Shown here: positions 36,331-50,100 of the stretch, one piece after another | Numbering within the stretch: the stretch's first letter is position 1 | Layout: each line of letters opens with the position of its first letter | Assembly: GCF_021869535.1 (NCBI RefSeq) | Contig: NW_026262659.1 | Coordinates: forward strand, 9,672,001-9,736,000 | Origin: Mytilus californianus | Taxonomy: Eukaryota; Mollusca; Bivalvia; Mytilida; Mytilidae | Length of the DNA: 64,000 bases | Direction: 5' to 3' | Position numbers and translations under genes: made by a program | Notes under the pieces: model-generated | The model's database searches: none | The model's input: the letters and a program-made list of their open reading frames with translations, nothing else | What the model was told of the DNA's origin: nothing

Positions 36331-37516
36331 AAAAATTGTAATGTAGTCAATAAAAAAATCTTCTTCGGTATACATGTAGCTGTTGTTTGAGTCAATGTGG
36401 TTCAATTTTTGCGGTTAAAGCACTGTATAATAGAGAGATGTAGTCAACCTTTCAAATGAGCATAAATCATTGGCGTAAAGTGCAGATACACAAAGTTTTG
36501 ACAGTATTGCAAAGTTTAAAGATTATTTTTGAAAATTCTAGAATAGGTCTTTAGAAAAGACATAACTACATGTAAGTACCTATCACCTATATGTATTATC
36601 TATTTTTATTTAAGTCATTGTTATGAAATTAACAGTTTTGTATATTTATCAAGATTGAATGTACTTGGATTATCATTGTTTTATTGTTACCCGATGAAAA
36701 AATAGCTTACAAATATTTCAAATCACGATAGGAGCTGTTAAACGATGATAACTTTACAAACATTGTAAATACAAACTTAGGCCAACTTTATCTCGGTGAT
36801 TCATGAATGTCTTAATACATTATCATTGACTATAATCATTACCCTTTTAATTTGACAATTAATCATTGTAATAATCATGATAAGTGTATGCTCTTCCTGA
36901 CAGACAGCGATAAGTCAACTAGTTCTGATACAAAAATTACTACCCGGAATTCGACCATTACCAAAAACAAATAACGTCTTAAAAGAGTTATTTGCCCTTT
37001 GCAGCCAAGCAAAAACTGTAGTATTTAAGCAAAGGTGCAATCTTCTGCTCTGAGAATAAAACAATATAACGTACTATCAAGGTAAGATTTGACACCTTTT
37101 GTATACAGGAGATAACCTTCAGAGATCAACATTCTGTTACAAAAGAAGATGCATTTAGTGATTATCTTGACGGCCGAGGGACTAGAAATTTCGTTAATTA
37201 TGTTAACCATTTATTTTATATTACGAACTTTAATACAGATACAATGTCTCTGTTTCAACTCACTAGCGACATGTTTTGGTGGTCGTAGATACTACAGGAG
37301 ACGTCGGATTGTGTCTTTTTTCTTGATTGTGACATTTTGACTGAGTGTGGATATGCATGGCGTGTGTTACATGCATATCAAGAGCAGATTCGTTTGCGAT
37401 TCCCGCGTACTAGTCCTTTTTGGAGTTAATGAGCTTCCCCAAGTTTGTGTTACACCTTCATTTGTACAGCAATGTTTCTTAAAGATTTAAGAAATTTGAA
37501 CATCGGTAAAGTATTG
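36331..37516. other. Spacer between the duplicated LOX 3' ends; no gene seen
   Basis: No exon or recognised repeat on either strand. Short frames at 37025-37340 overlap on opposite strands and have no motif. Confidence 0.45.
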
Positions 37517-37687
37517 TTGCCTCTAATTTATTACAAAAGACAACCACCAACGTGTTCGCCGACATGTGTCGGGACTATCTGAAATCCATAACAACTCGGC
37601 CCTCTTAATATTGCAAATAAGAACAACACAGATGAACACCTAATAAAATAATTTCAAAATTTGATTTTGTCAGTAATACTGGACGGA

Positions 37688-37693
37688 TTTATT
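37688..37693 (-). promoter_or_regulatory. Candidate polyadenylation signal of the LOX gene
   Basis: AATAAA on the minus strand, about 325 nt after the LOX stop codon, with no closer AATAAA noticed. The aligned position in the duplicated 3' end (34193-34198) also keeps AATAAA. The real cleavage site is not known. Confidence 0.4.
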
Positions 37694-38017
37694 AGACATA
37701 AAACATACGTATACTGTACAAGTTAATCAAAGATAAATCATATCGTATCAAAGAATGAAGATCTCTTGCGGTTGGGCACCCTAGGCAAAAATATCACACT
37801 TTAGGGTAAAGAGTAACTCAAACGCTTGATTCTTTGGTGATGATCTCATTGGCGGAAATTTCTTTGAAATTCATGTACAAAACACTATTATATCATAAAA
37901 GCTATCTCAAACAAAATATTCGTTTCAAATCCAATACATTAAAATCTGTTAAATGTGCAAGACAATCTTCGTGTGAAAAAGTTATATTGTCTGTAAATAT
38001 AGTAAACATATAAGTGT

Positions 38018-38132
38018 TTAAATGCTTATGGCATTAGGTATTGCCTTTGGAAGAAGCCAATCATATGGATATTCCCTCTTTTTGTTTCTTGACTCAATTG
38101 TTTTTCCAACTTGTCGTAATGTCTGTCGAAAC
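38018..38132 (-). CDS. LOX exon 15: C-terminus with iron-ligand Ile
   Basis: 115 nt. Acceptor CATTGTAG, stop TAA at 38018-38020. Completes Glu621 and reads FRQTLRQVGKTIESRNKKR, then WLLPKAIPNAISI and stop. The RN...(P)Y..L.P..iPN.(I/V).I ending is the LOX C-terminal signature; the final Ile carboxylate coordinates iron. A second intact copy of this exon lies at 34513-34627. Confidence 0.97.
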
Positions 38133-41100
38133 CTACAATGAAAAGTTAACAATATAATAAATATGCCCATAGTGTGAAAGGGTATTCAAACATGTCATTG
38201 GTGTTAAAATGTATGACTATTTGATACCAAAGACGGGATTGGGCCGTACAATAGGCTTATCCTATTCTTTTACATTGCAAATACCAGAATCAGTAATATA
38301 TCAATTGTCCATTTGTTAACTATTATTTATTAAGTGAAAAAACAATGTTTTAGCCTATACTCTAGATCTTAGGGTTCTTTTTATTATTTTACAACTGTTT
38401 CTAAGTTATTGAAAAAAATCTTTTAAATTGATTTCTGACGTCGAGGAAATTTGTGTATCATAATATGACGTTCCTTTGTGTTGCGCAATATTCCGAACCA
38501 CATGTTACATAATTGGCTCAAATTGATAAATATTGTTGCCCTTATCCTATCAAACAATTCCGTTTTATTTTCACCTAGCCTTATATTTTTTTTGCAAGTT
38601 GATGCATGCACAAGGGACTATATTAGACTCACCACTTTGATGTTGATCGTTATCTGTAGTGCGCATTTTGTGCTTCCATTATGTAAACGAATCCATAGCA
38701 GCCTTTTTTCAGAAAGGTACTTATGCATCACAGGGGCCACAAAAAGAATGCATAAATCAACTTGCACTTTAGTTTTCTTTTCAAAACAATCACATCTATG
38801 GTATCACGTGTTGGGACATGATATTTTACGGTTTATGCGTCCGTCCGTTCTTCCGTCCGTTGGTTAATCTGTTCATTCGTACGTACATTATCAGGTTAAA
38901 AACGTTTTATAAATGTAGTTTCCTTTTAAGTTGTGGTCACATCAACATAAAAAGTATTACACATGTTCCGTATGATGGGAACCTTTTTCTTTATATGGGT
39001 TTTCATACCCAGATTGTGCAATTCAATAGTGGGAGTGGGCAATTGTGACCTACGGGCATCTAAAGTTGTTTATTTCTTTTCAGTTGAAAAATATTGTAAA
39101 TGCCCTAACATTACCAGTCAGTTTAGGTTTGAACTGCTGGTTGGTTTTGATCCAGTTCCAATGAGCCTTATAGAATACTAAATATCTATTGAAATACAAA
39201 ATAGCTATGTGTTTCTATATTCTACATTGGCTAGAGGTATAGGGGAAGGTTGAAAACTCGCAAAACATGTTTAACCCCGCCGCATTTTGGCGGCTTTCCC
39301 AAGTCTGGAGCCTCTGGCCTTTGTTAGTCTTGTATGTTTTTTTAATTTTAGTTCATTTATATGTTTTGGAGTTTAGTATGACGTCCATTTTCACTGAACT
39401 AGTACACATTTTTATTTAAGGGCCAGCTGAAGACAACCTCCGGGTGCGGGATATTCTCGCTGAGTTGAAGACCCTTTGGTGGCTTTTGGCTGTTATCTGC
39501 TCTTTGGCCAGGTTGTTGTCTCTTTGACATATTCCCCATTTCCATTCTCAATTTTATGTCTCTCTTGTTAAATAGAGTTTTAAAAAAGGGAATTGATACT
39601 TTTCAGCCTAGAATAATTAAACTTTTACTATTGATTAAAAAAATTATAATTGAGAGGGGAACGTTTATACTCATTTGACCTTTATATATTGCTCATATAC
39701 ATTTAATGTAGTTATTTTTCTAAATCTAATGACAGGTGCTTCCTTAGATTCATATGAAACTTTAAAAGAAATAAAAGAAATTTCACAGTTACCATACACG
39801 CTCCGCTATATAGAAGGTGTTCTGTCACTAGATAATAAAAGGTTGGTGACTATGTTGAACGCGTCTATCCCATCGAACTTGTAATGGAGGATAGAACAGA
39901 TACATTTAAATCGGCCTCATATCTTGACTTACAATAGACAAAAAGGGTCGGGTGAGAATATATTTTCATACATTTCATAGATATTCCAGAGCTTGCATTT
40001 CCTTGATATGAGTTGCTGCTTACAGGAAAGATTTTAAACCAAGAATTCCAATTTTTGAAGTTAAAATCAACCGTCGAAAATTTTACGGACTCAGTCATGA
40101 GATGGTTGACCGCTATGGAGTATCTTTTTCATAGATGACGACAGATATGTTTCAATTATTGTAAATCCTTTAGGTAAATATATCGTATGTAATATGCCTT
40201 TCATTGAAGAAAAGACTTATTTCTGTTCGTTTCAGGATTAAAAGAACAAGAGTAAATGAATGTTGAGACTTACTCTTCAACAACTTTTACTGCTTTTGGA
40301 TCCACAATGAACTGTTTCTCAAAATCACCAAGGCTTTTTGTTGCTTTCTCACTAAGAACTTTTGTGACTATCATCATCTGTAGAAGTACGTCTCTGTTTG
40401 GAATGGTCTTTAGGATGGTTGCTATAGTGACTGGACTCTTTAAAAAACATACAATTGGATATATTTGATTTATATGTGGTTTACAATAATGACAAAGGTA
40501 ATAAGAGATAGTGAATAATACATAACCTGTTTACCTCATTACTCCACTAGAGAAGTGTTTGCTACATAATTCTTTGTATCCATATATCCATAATAGATAT
40601 AAAAAGATGCGGTATGAGTGCCAATGAGACAACTCTCCATAAATGGAGATACTAATTCGATGAGTAACGTATGAGAAGGCAGAAGGAATACTACTATAAA
40701 AAATGGGAAAACGCAGTCGTCGCATTTGTTTTAGGGTTTAGGTTTTAAGTAGTCAATCGATGTCAATAATGAAAATTAAAAGATATTAGGCTGGCCTAAT
40801 TTCAGCGTGTTATAAATGTCAGGTTCACTGAAATACCACAGTCGCATGATACCAAGGGGACAATTAAAACTCGTACGTCGTATAAATACTGACAACGCTA
40901 TTACAAAAATAAATGAAAAACGACGAATAGACAAACAAGTCCACAATACCCTTTATTGAAAATCAAAGACTGAGGAGCATAAACCCAATTTTAAAACCTG
41001 GTGTACACTTAGTTGCTGTGCCACATGTTGTACCCGTCATGTTGTTCTTGCAAGTAAAAAGAAGAAAGAATGCAAACTAAAGCTGAAACTTACTCTTTAA

Positions 41101-44100
41101 TACCAGATCTGAAATTGACATTACGAACCTATACCCGTTGGTTGTTATATTGTATGGTGAATGATTACAGACATGAATTTACGAAGATATGGTATGATTG
41201 TCAGTGAGATAGCTAGCCGTCAAAAATCAACAGACAAGGATGTATAAGCTACAGGTTACTGTATGTCTTCAATGAGGTCTTATTTGTTATTTGATATTTA
41301 ATTAACCCGTCTTATTTCTGAAGTTTCTTTATATGTTTCTTTGAATAATAAAAATATTAATTTAGGATCAATATTGGGTCTTCGACATAATTTAATGTCG
41401 ATACAAAATTAAGTTATCAATATAAATTCATCTACGAATGCCACCTTTTGGAAATGCATTTGCCATCATTTAAAATGAATAAATAAAGGCAACAGTAGTA
41501 TACCGCTGTTCGAAATTCATAAATCGATTGAGAAAAAAACAAATCCGGGTTACAAACTAAAACTGAGAGAAACACATCAAATATAAGAGGAGAACTACGA
41601 CACAACAGAAACACAACATTAAAATGTAACACACACAGAAACGAACTATAATATAACAATGGCCATCTTAAGAAAAAAATTGGTGGGTTGAACCTGGTTT
41701 TGTGGCTAGCCAAACCTCGCACTTTATAGCAATGTTAAATATAACACTAAAATGCCACCATTACATGACATGAATACAGTACAACATTACGGACAGAGAA
41801 TTACGCAAATAAACAATACAGTATAGTACATTTGGACAACGAAACAACAGAAACACTGAAGTGAACAAACAACAAACGACAATGCAACACACACAGAAAC
41901 AAACTATACGATAACAATTGCCATTTTCCTGACTTGGTACAGGACATTTTTAAGAAATGAATGGTGGGTTGAACCTGGTTTTGTGGCTAGCCAAACCTCC
42001 CGCTTTTATGGCAATGTTAAATATAACATCACAATGACAACATTACATGACAGGACTACAATACAAATAAATGGGAGAACATATAGGACAGAGAAACATA
42101 CGAATAATAGCTAACAAAAGGTACCAGGTTTAAAATTTAATACGCAAGACGCGCGTTTCGTCCACACAAGACTAACCAGTGACGCTCAGATCAAAAAAGT
42201 TCGAAAGCCAAAACAAGTACAAAGTTGAAGAGCATTGAGGACCAAAAGCTCCAAAAGGTTGTGCCAAATACGACTGAGGTTATATGTCTGGGATAAGAAA
42301 ATCCTTAGTATTTAGAATAATTCATACTTAAAATCTGAACCCGATGTTTGAAATGCTGAAGGGCACACCTGTATTTTTTTTAAATAAGACCTTATACAAA
42401 AAGTTGTTGTTATTACAGCTACGAGACACATGTGGAATGAAAAAATGTATACTCATCTTTTGCCAACTAAAATGAGCAATTATGCAATTTTAAAGTAAAG
42501 TCCAGATGGAATAGAAAATAACCAAAGTTCTGTCATCAATTATGGATTCTTAAATGACAAACACACCACCTATATAAACATAGACAATTAGAAATCATAA
42601 GCCTATCTTGGGACAAGCATATTTAAAATATTTGGAGGGATTATTAGGTCTTTCCACTTTTCGGTGGAAAGACCTATTGTATTTGTTCTGATTATTATTA
42701 TTATTATTAGGTCTTTCCACTTTTCTGTGGAAAGACCTATTGTATTTGTTCTGATTATTAGGTCTTTCCACTTTTCGGTGGAAAGACCTATTGTATTTGT
42801 TCTGATTATTATTATTTTTTTTTTTCCGCCAAATTTTGTTCTTGCGATAAATGTTTATTTCGCAATATGTCGCTTAGATATTTCTCATATTGTATCGTAT
42901 AGTTTATGCGCTTTTAAATTTCACCCTGCTAAGCCGAACAATTATCTTTGTAAGAGTTATCTCCCTATTCACTGTTTATCAAGTGTGTGCATCTCCTTTG
43001 TAACAAAAAAAGATATCGACAAAATTCTTTTTCTAAATTGTTCGTTACATCCTCAAGAATTTTTGGCTAATTTGGATCGAAGCGATTCGATGAAATTTTA
43101 TAGGAGTTATCTACCTTTATGAAATAAATTTGTCGTTTTACTCATAAACTGTAAGCCGTATAAACCTATAGTCTTTTTATTTGAGGTCCTTGGATCCTAA
43201 CTTCGAAAATGAGGTCAAGGTCAAAGGTCAAGGTCATGTTCTGAATTTTGTCTTTTGCTTGTTTTTGCATTTTCTCCGATATTTTTAATGTTATATATTA
43301 AAGAACAAGTGCAAAATGTTTGTTATATTGTGATGAAGATATGATACATTTGGTCTGAGACAATCCAGCGACATCTTATTGGAGTTATTGCCCCTGAAAT
43401 GTTTTATTTTAAGGTAAATTGATTATTACTTCATATTGGTACATGATAAAGCCATAAGATCTTTTGCAAAATGTTGGATGACATATGACCTTGTTAAATG
43501 TCAACCGGAAGTGACCTTGAGTGAACCGGAAGTGGTCATTTTTGCACTTATTTCATGTAGAAGTACATAGAAACCATATATTTTTTGAATGGTCATACAT
43601 TAATCTATCATTTGAGACCGGAAGTGATATTTTATAAACCGGAAATAGCATATTATCTCCCTTATTACAGGCATAAGTATATATTAACCATATATTTTTG
43701 GAATCAGTGTAAATAAAGCTATCATATGAGACCGAAAGTGACATTTTCTTAACCGGAAGTGGCCAATTATCTCCCTTTTTACAGGCAAAAGTATATATAA
43801 ACCATATTTTTTTGGAATCAGAGTAAATAAATCTATCATTTGAGACCGGAAGTGACATTTTTTAAACCGGAAGTAGCCAATTATCTCCCTTTTTACAGGC
43901 AAAAGTATATATAAACCATATATTTTTGGAATCAGTGTAAATAAAGCTATCATATGAGACCAGAAGTGACATTTTCTAAACCGGAAGTTGACAATTATTT
44001 CCCTTATTTCAGGCAAAAATTTATAGAAACCATATTTTTATTGAATCAGTATGAAGAATCCTATGATTGGACGCCAATAGTAGCTTTGAGTAAACCAGAA

Positions 44101-47100
44101 TTAGCTTCTCATCAATTATTTAGAAAATTGATGTGGAAAGACCTTCAATTGTTCTTTGAACAATTGGTTTTTAATTCTTCTTTTTTTTTGTTTTGAAACT
44201 TACATTCCGGAGCACCTGAGATTACCAACGGTTTTTGATAGTTGTGCTGCTCAGTATTTAGTTATCATTTGTATGTTTTGTATACTGTTGTTTGTCTTTT
44301 TGTCTTTTTCGTTTTTGTTTTGTCATGTGATGTCAGGTTATTTTTGACTTATTATTTTGAATGTCCCTTTGATAAATTTTGCCTCTCTTTTACATTACTT
44401 TACTCTATCATTGAAAAAAAAACTAAAGATACGGATGTCCTTTTTTGTGTTGTGTTATGGACATTTATACCATATATTATTTTATTTAACCATAGAATAA
44501 TTGACAATTAAATTAGCTCAGTAATGGTCTCTGGTGGAGAGTTGTCTCATTGGCAATTATACCATATCTTCGCCATGGCGTTGTCAGTTTATTTTCGACT
44601 TTTAATGTCACTTCGGTATTCTTCGTCCCTCTTCTTATTTTTATATGTACATGATTCAGGATCATAATATCATATACAAATACAGCAATACATCATAGTA
44701 TAATAAAACAAATTTCAGATTTTAAACGTTTATCAAAAATAACAAATGTGTCTACTTATTCTTCACAGTAAAAGTAATTTGAAAGGTGTAACTACCTCAG
44801 TCAGCATAAAATGTACAAACCTTGTCTTTAGGAGGAACTCCAGACAGATAGTATGGGTAATTGAATGGAGCACCATATTCATCGTACTGTTGGAAGTTGG
44901 CTGCAGCATGACCAGCACTACACGTGTAGATAATGGCTGTCAATGTTAAAACAAGTTGATTTGTTGTTTTAAAATTACCGTTACCTGGGACTCCCTGCAA
45001 TACAACAACAACTCAAAATGAAATGACATAATTGTGTAATATACATTTTATATCAGATCTAGAAAAGCACACTGGAAGAAGATAAATGTTATTAACACAT
45101 TTTCACTTTCTGATCTATTATTTGCACATGCAGAAACTTGCTCATGTATTAATATCGTAAACCAACGTGTTTTCCGTAAACTTAAAAATATACTAATAAA
45201 TAAACAAGCTTCTACAAGATTCATATTTATAACACATCTATCTTTGTGTGTTTTGTTTTGGTTCAAATAATTTGAATGTTTAAATCACCACCAACTCAAT
45301 ACTCTGCTTTGTTTGACGAATTAAAGACACTATTTGAATGGGGAACACGATTTATAAAGTATAGGAATATTGTGTTCAAAATCATGTTTTCTATTTGTTA
45401 TCTACAAACCAGAATTCCTACTCCGCCATCATCTCTTGACTTTACAAGTTCTGCTCCCCAACTCTGCAACTCATAATCTGCAGTCAATGAACTGTCTGTG
45501 GCTGTACATAAAATGTTATGACCAATAAACACAATTCCTTATTTTGTGTCATACATTCGTACACATATGAAGCAAACTTTAAACTTTAAAACTCTCCAAC
45601 ATTTTAAAACAATTCGAAAAGACATAATTATTACGTATGTTGGTTGAGTTCTGACTGAAAATCAAAAATATTTCCGATATCACATAGTTTGAGCGGTATA
45701 TAAGCAACCATTATATACCTATATGGAGATATTTTCTTTCAGAACGATAGGTCATTCTTTCGAAGAATCAACCCGGACGATACCATGTTTCAATGAAATA
45801 TGCTCCAAGGCATAAAATAATGACCTGTGTGAGGTCATTATTTTCCTTGATAAAAATGCAAACTATAATTTACTTCAAAATTATATTCGTCAGATAGTTT
45901 CAGTTGCCTATTTGGGAATTTATTTTTTAAAGTTCAATCTATGGTAGGTGTAAAAAAAATCGTCATTGCCCGAATTTTAATTTTAGAAACAAATAATGTG
46001 AAGTTTTGTTAATAATTTTATCGCTACAATACAGAGACATTATCATATATGCGAGATGAATTTTAATGTAAAACTTTCCTAACACTTTAAAATAAAGCCA
46101 GATTTAACATATTTGTGTGTAAGATTTTGAAAATCTTATTGATTCACACTGAATAGGTTGATTGATTGATGGTTACTTAACGTCCAGTGGCAAATATTTC
46201 ATGCATGTTCAGGACGATACACACTAAATAGGAAATCATACTGTGACCTACATGTATTGATATTCGTTTTCGTGTAACATGTACATGTATCACGATTTCG
46301 TGCCCCCTTCATGTCAGTTCTTAACTTTTTACATTTATGTATACCTTTTACTCTATCAAATGATTAACTAATAAAATATTCTTATATTCTATTGAATAAC
46401 ATTCACGTACCTCACAATGAGGTCGGGTGGGGGGAGGGTATATAATTATATCCTGATTATCTGTTAAAAAAATGTATTGCTATTCAAAAGAAAATCATTC
46501 TGAATATTTCATTCGATTCAATTCAAAATGGTTGAAAAAATAATCACTTTTCCGCGATAAAATGTCATTACAAATAGACAAAAAAAAACATAGCACCTCC
46601 CCCTTTCCATAAACTAAGTTGGTACAATACATTACTTACAAAGTGTCTTGTATTTTACACCGTTATCAGATGGTAACAATTCATTTGTGTCTTACCTCAT
46701 GCAGTTACAGTAATATTTTTATTGTGTATGGATAATAGTTTCTAAGGTTTATATCTAGATTATTTAGTGAGTTTTATTTCACATTCTAAATGAGCCGTAG
46801 GGCGTATTAAAACCTGAACTCAATAGAAAGGAATATCCCACTTTAGTGTGGTCGGTAAAACAGGATGCTAAATTTTGCAAATCTTTATAAAAAACAATAT
46901 TTTTTTGACGGTATATTAGTCAGATAATGCATATTTTAAGGTTTTTCTTGTCGTAGAACACACCTCGGGGTGTCAGGATTGCCCAAAGAAAGACCTCCCT
47001 ACGGTCGGTCTTTCATTTGATCAATCCTGACACCCCTCGGTGTGTTCTACGACAAGAAAAACCTGAAAATATGCATTATCTATAACTGATTATTAAGATA

Positions 47101-50100
47101 AGATAAAAATGATATATGATTAATAGAAGATATGAGGCAACGTTAACAGTTGAATGAAAGCATATCAATGTTCAAGACCTTATTACAGACTTCAATGCCG
47201 GTAGATACATAATTGATTTATATGAATTCATCCTCACATCAGTCACATATTGTTTACTGGTATTAAGGCCGTTTTAATCATTACAACTCTCCATATTCTA
47301 TCAAATTGCCAAAAACTCAAGATAAACTTTTACTGAATCACACTAAACATTTTTCTCTTATTCATAGGCGATTTATATTTTTCAAATCGATTGATTATCT
47401 TTTGGATCTCAGTTCTTCATTGGTCAAAAGTCAATTATGACGTCAAATGTATTTCTCATTTTTCTATTGTTACATCATTTGAAAGGACAGTATACCTGAT
47501 CACGTTTATAAAATAATACGATCCTTTTGTAGTTTATTGAAAAGGAAAGTTTACCTAGATGTTGTTTATTAACATCTTATAAACAGATTCCCTCATCGTA
47601 TCTCATGCAATACGATATATTCACACACTTAACAATTTAAGTTGAAATACTCGATGCAGAGGTAGAATATATATATATAAGCTGATTTTTTTTTTTTTTT
47701 GATTAATTTACCTGCTCATTTATTGTGTCAAGCTTACAATTGTCTTAATTCTATAATTAGGTTATCATGGTTATCATTTAATTCAGTCATCAACAAACAT
47801 TCTTAAATTGCCAAATACATTAAGAGACTCAACTACTGGTAATTCTCTTACTTGTGATGCTATGCATGTTTACTGTATGGGTTAACACAATTAACATATA
47901 TAATTAACTTACAATAGTACAGCAGTACATATTTCTCCACATAAGTTTTGATGGCGTCATACAACAAAAGGGCATCATCTCTCATATGATAGGCTCCGGT
48001 CAGTACAGACTGGTCAAATACCTGTAAAATAAAATATTCATTTATATGATCAGTACTATCTTCTTCTTATACAGTGCTTTCCTGTACTGTCATATCTAGC
48101 ACCTGTTATACGAAACATCCATATATACATTGTAATATGAAACGTGCATCTGTTATATTCTATTTACCAAAAACACGTGATTTATATTGTTGGCTAACCT
48201 GACTGTTGGTGGAAACAAACAAGCTCTAATTAGAACCTTGGATAAGAAGAACTGTCAAGAAATATGTAAATTGAAGGGTATACCAGGCCTTAGTCAGGAA
48301 TGACTTCATGAGAACATGTTATGTGAAACATGAAATGTTCGACTTTCACCCGATTCGATTAAGGTCCTAACATGTACATGTAGAATTTCTCTAATTATTT
48401 CGAATTTTCAAGGACGTGGTCTTGATTTGCAACACATAAAGCAGACTTCAATTGATTATACAAGAACCTACTACGAGTATATGAAGCATTTGCTTTACCT
48501 TTATCATATTATACATATGTATACCGTCCTAGAAATATTAAAGGAAATATACGATAAACGTCAAGTTTCACATCACCAGATTCATATAAGAGGCAAATAG
48601 ATAATTTAAACGAATGTTAAACAGCAGTATAATTACATGATGGGTTTAAGTTAGTTATAAACTGTGGTATAAACTGATCAAAAATTATTCCAGGCTTATA
48701 ATTTGGTAGGAAAAACGCGCGCTTTGTCTACATGAAACTCATTAGAGGCGTTTGAATCAAAACAGTTTGAAGGCCAAATAACATACTAAGTTGAGACACA
48801 AAAATGCTAAAATATAATGCCAGGAACGCCTTAGGAAATTATGCCTGAGTAGAAAAGATATTGTTGTTTTGAAAAATTTAATAGTTTGTTACAGTAAATT
48901 TACAGAAAATGAACATATTACAAGTTAACGCAAACTACTGGGATACTCTCAATAATGAAACGTAAGTGTTTGCATCGACCCAGTGGTTGTAAAACCTAAT
49001 CAAAGATATCGGACTTATGACTTGGTACACCATACGCGCGTTTCATCCACGAGACTCATCAGTGAAGCTCGAATCAACACAGTTTGAAGTCCAAATAACA
49101 TACTAAGTTGAAAAGCAATTGAGACACACAAATGCTAAAATATAATGCCAGGAACGCCTGAGGAAATTATGCCTGAGTTGAAAAGATATTATTGTTTTGA
49201 AAAATTTAACAGTTTGTTACAGTAAATTTACAAAAAATACGCGCGTTACATCCACAAGACTCATCATTGACTCTCGAATCATCACAGTTGGAAGGACAAA
49301 TCAAATACAAATTGAAACCCAAATTCCAAAAAGTAGTGCCAAATACGTCTAAGGCAATTTATCCTCTGGGTAGAAAACTGATTCATAGAAAATAAACGTA
49401 TAAATGATATCTTAAATCAACAAACAATAAAATACTACGATTCATGCGAACCCATCGGGAACGAAACGTTCACATACACTGATTTCATCAAAAATATTAA
49501 ACCAGATGATCGTTTCGCCTACACAAGACTCGTCAGACGTTGAACATTTAAACCCGAACATTCCGAAAAAAGTGCCAAAAACGGCTAATGCCATCTATGT
49601 TTGGGGGTTGAAAAACTGTTGCGTGGTTTTAATAATTCAATATTTAAAGAAGATAAACATAGCAATGACATTTCAAATCAACACAAAAGAGATGACTACT
49701 GGGCTGATGATACCCTCAATAACAAAATGTTCAATAGCAGTTGTTTCGACCAAGAAGTTGCTTAACCTCATCAAAACTATCAAAATCATAATTTGGTACG
49801 TCATATGCGTATTTCGTCTCTGTAGGAGTCATCAGAAGTTGGACAGCGTTAAAACACGAAAAATCCGAGATTAGTGCCAGAAACGACAAAGGCAATCTAT
49901 GACTAAATGTATAGTACCCTTAGTTTACAATTCAACATTTGCTAAACATAATTTTACATTAGGTTGTAAGAAATAATCAACATACCCCTCGGTTCTTCAA
50001 ATCCTCTGGAAGGGTTCCATGTAAATCCAATTTCCAGAATGACATACTAAAATGTTCAAAGATACCCTTTAAAATCAAATAGTATAATAAATTTTGCACA

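Larger units (their letters stand above)
42645..44150 (+). mobile_element. Composite non-autonomous element with hairpin ends
   Basis: The left end is three tandem units, each with the hairpin 'aggtctttccact' - 'tttcgg' - 'tggaaagacct', followed by 'attgtatttgttctgatt'. The interior has 'ggtcaaggtcaaaggtcaag' (43206) and five 114-bp repeats. The right end has a single 'gtggaaagaccttcaattgt' at about 44132-44151. It has no transposase. It lies in intron 13 of the LOX gene. Confidence 0.7.

Noticed and set aside
38478..38867. 129-codon plus-strand frame
   Set aside because: It lies in the last LOX intron, has no motif, and its equivalent in the duplicated segment is not open.
42664..43122. 152-codon plus-strand frame beginning MERPIVFVLI
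   Set aside because: The first part is the translated hairpin repeat and an ATT microsatellite; the rest is interior of a non-coding element.
43553..44016. Repetitive minus-strand proteins of about 100 residues with a 38-residue period
   Set aside because: They arise because the 114-bp satellite is a multiple of three; all frames of the repeat are largely open.
49506..49874. 122-codon plus-strand frame
   Set aside because: It runs through copies of the 'cgcgcg' dispersed repeat within a LOX intron; repeat-derived.
48680..49910. CRISPR-like or satellite array
   Set aside because: Repeats are long, unevenly spaced, diverged, and members of a dispersed eukaryotic family.
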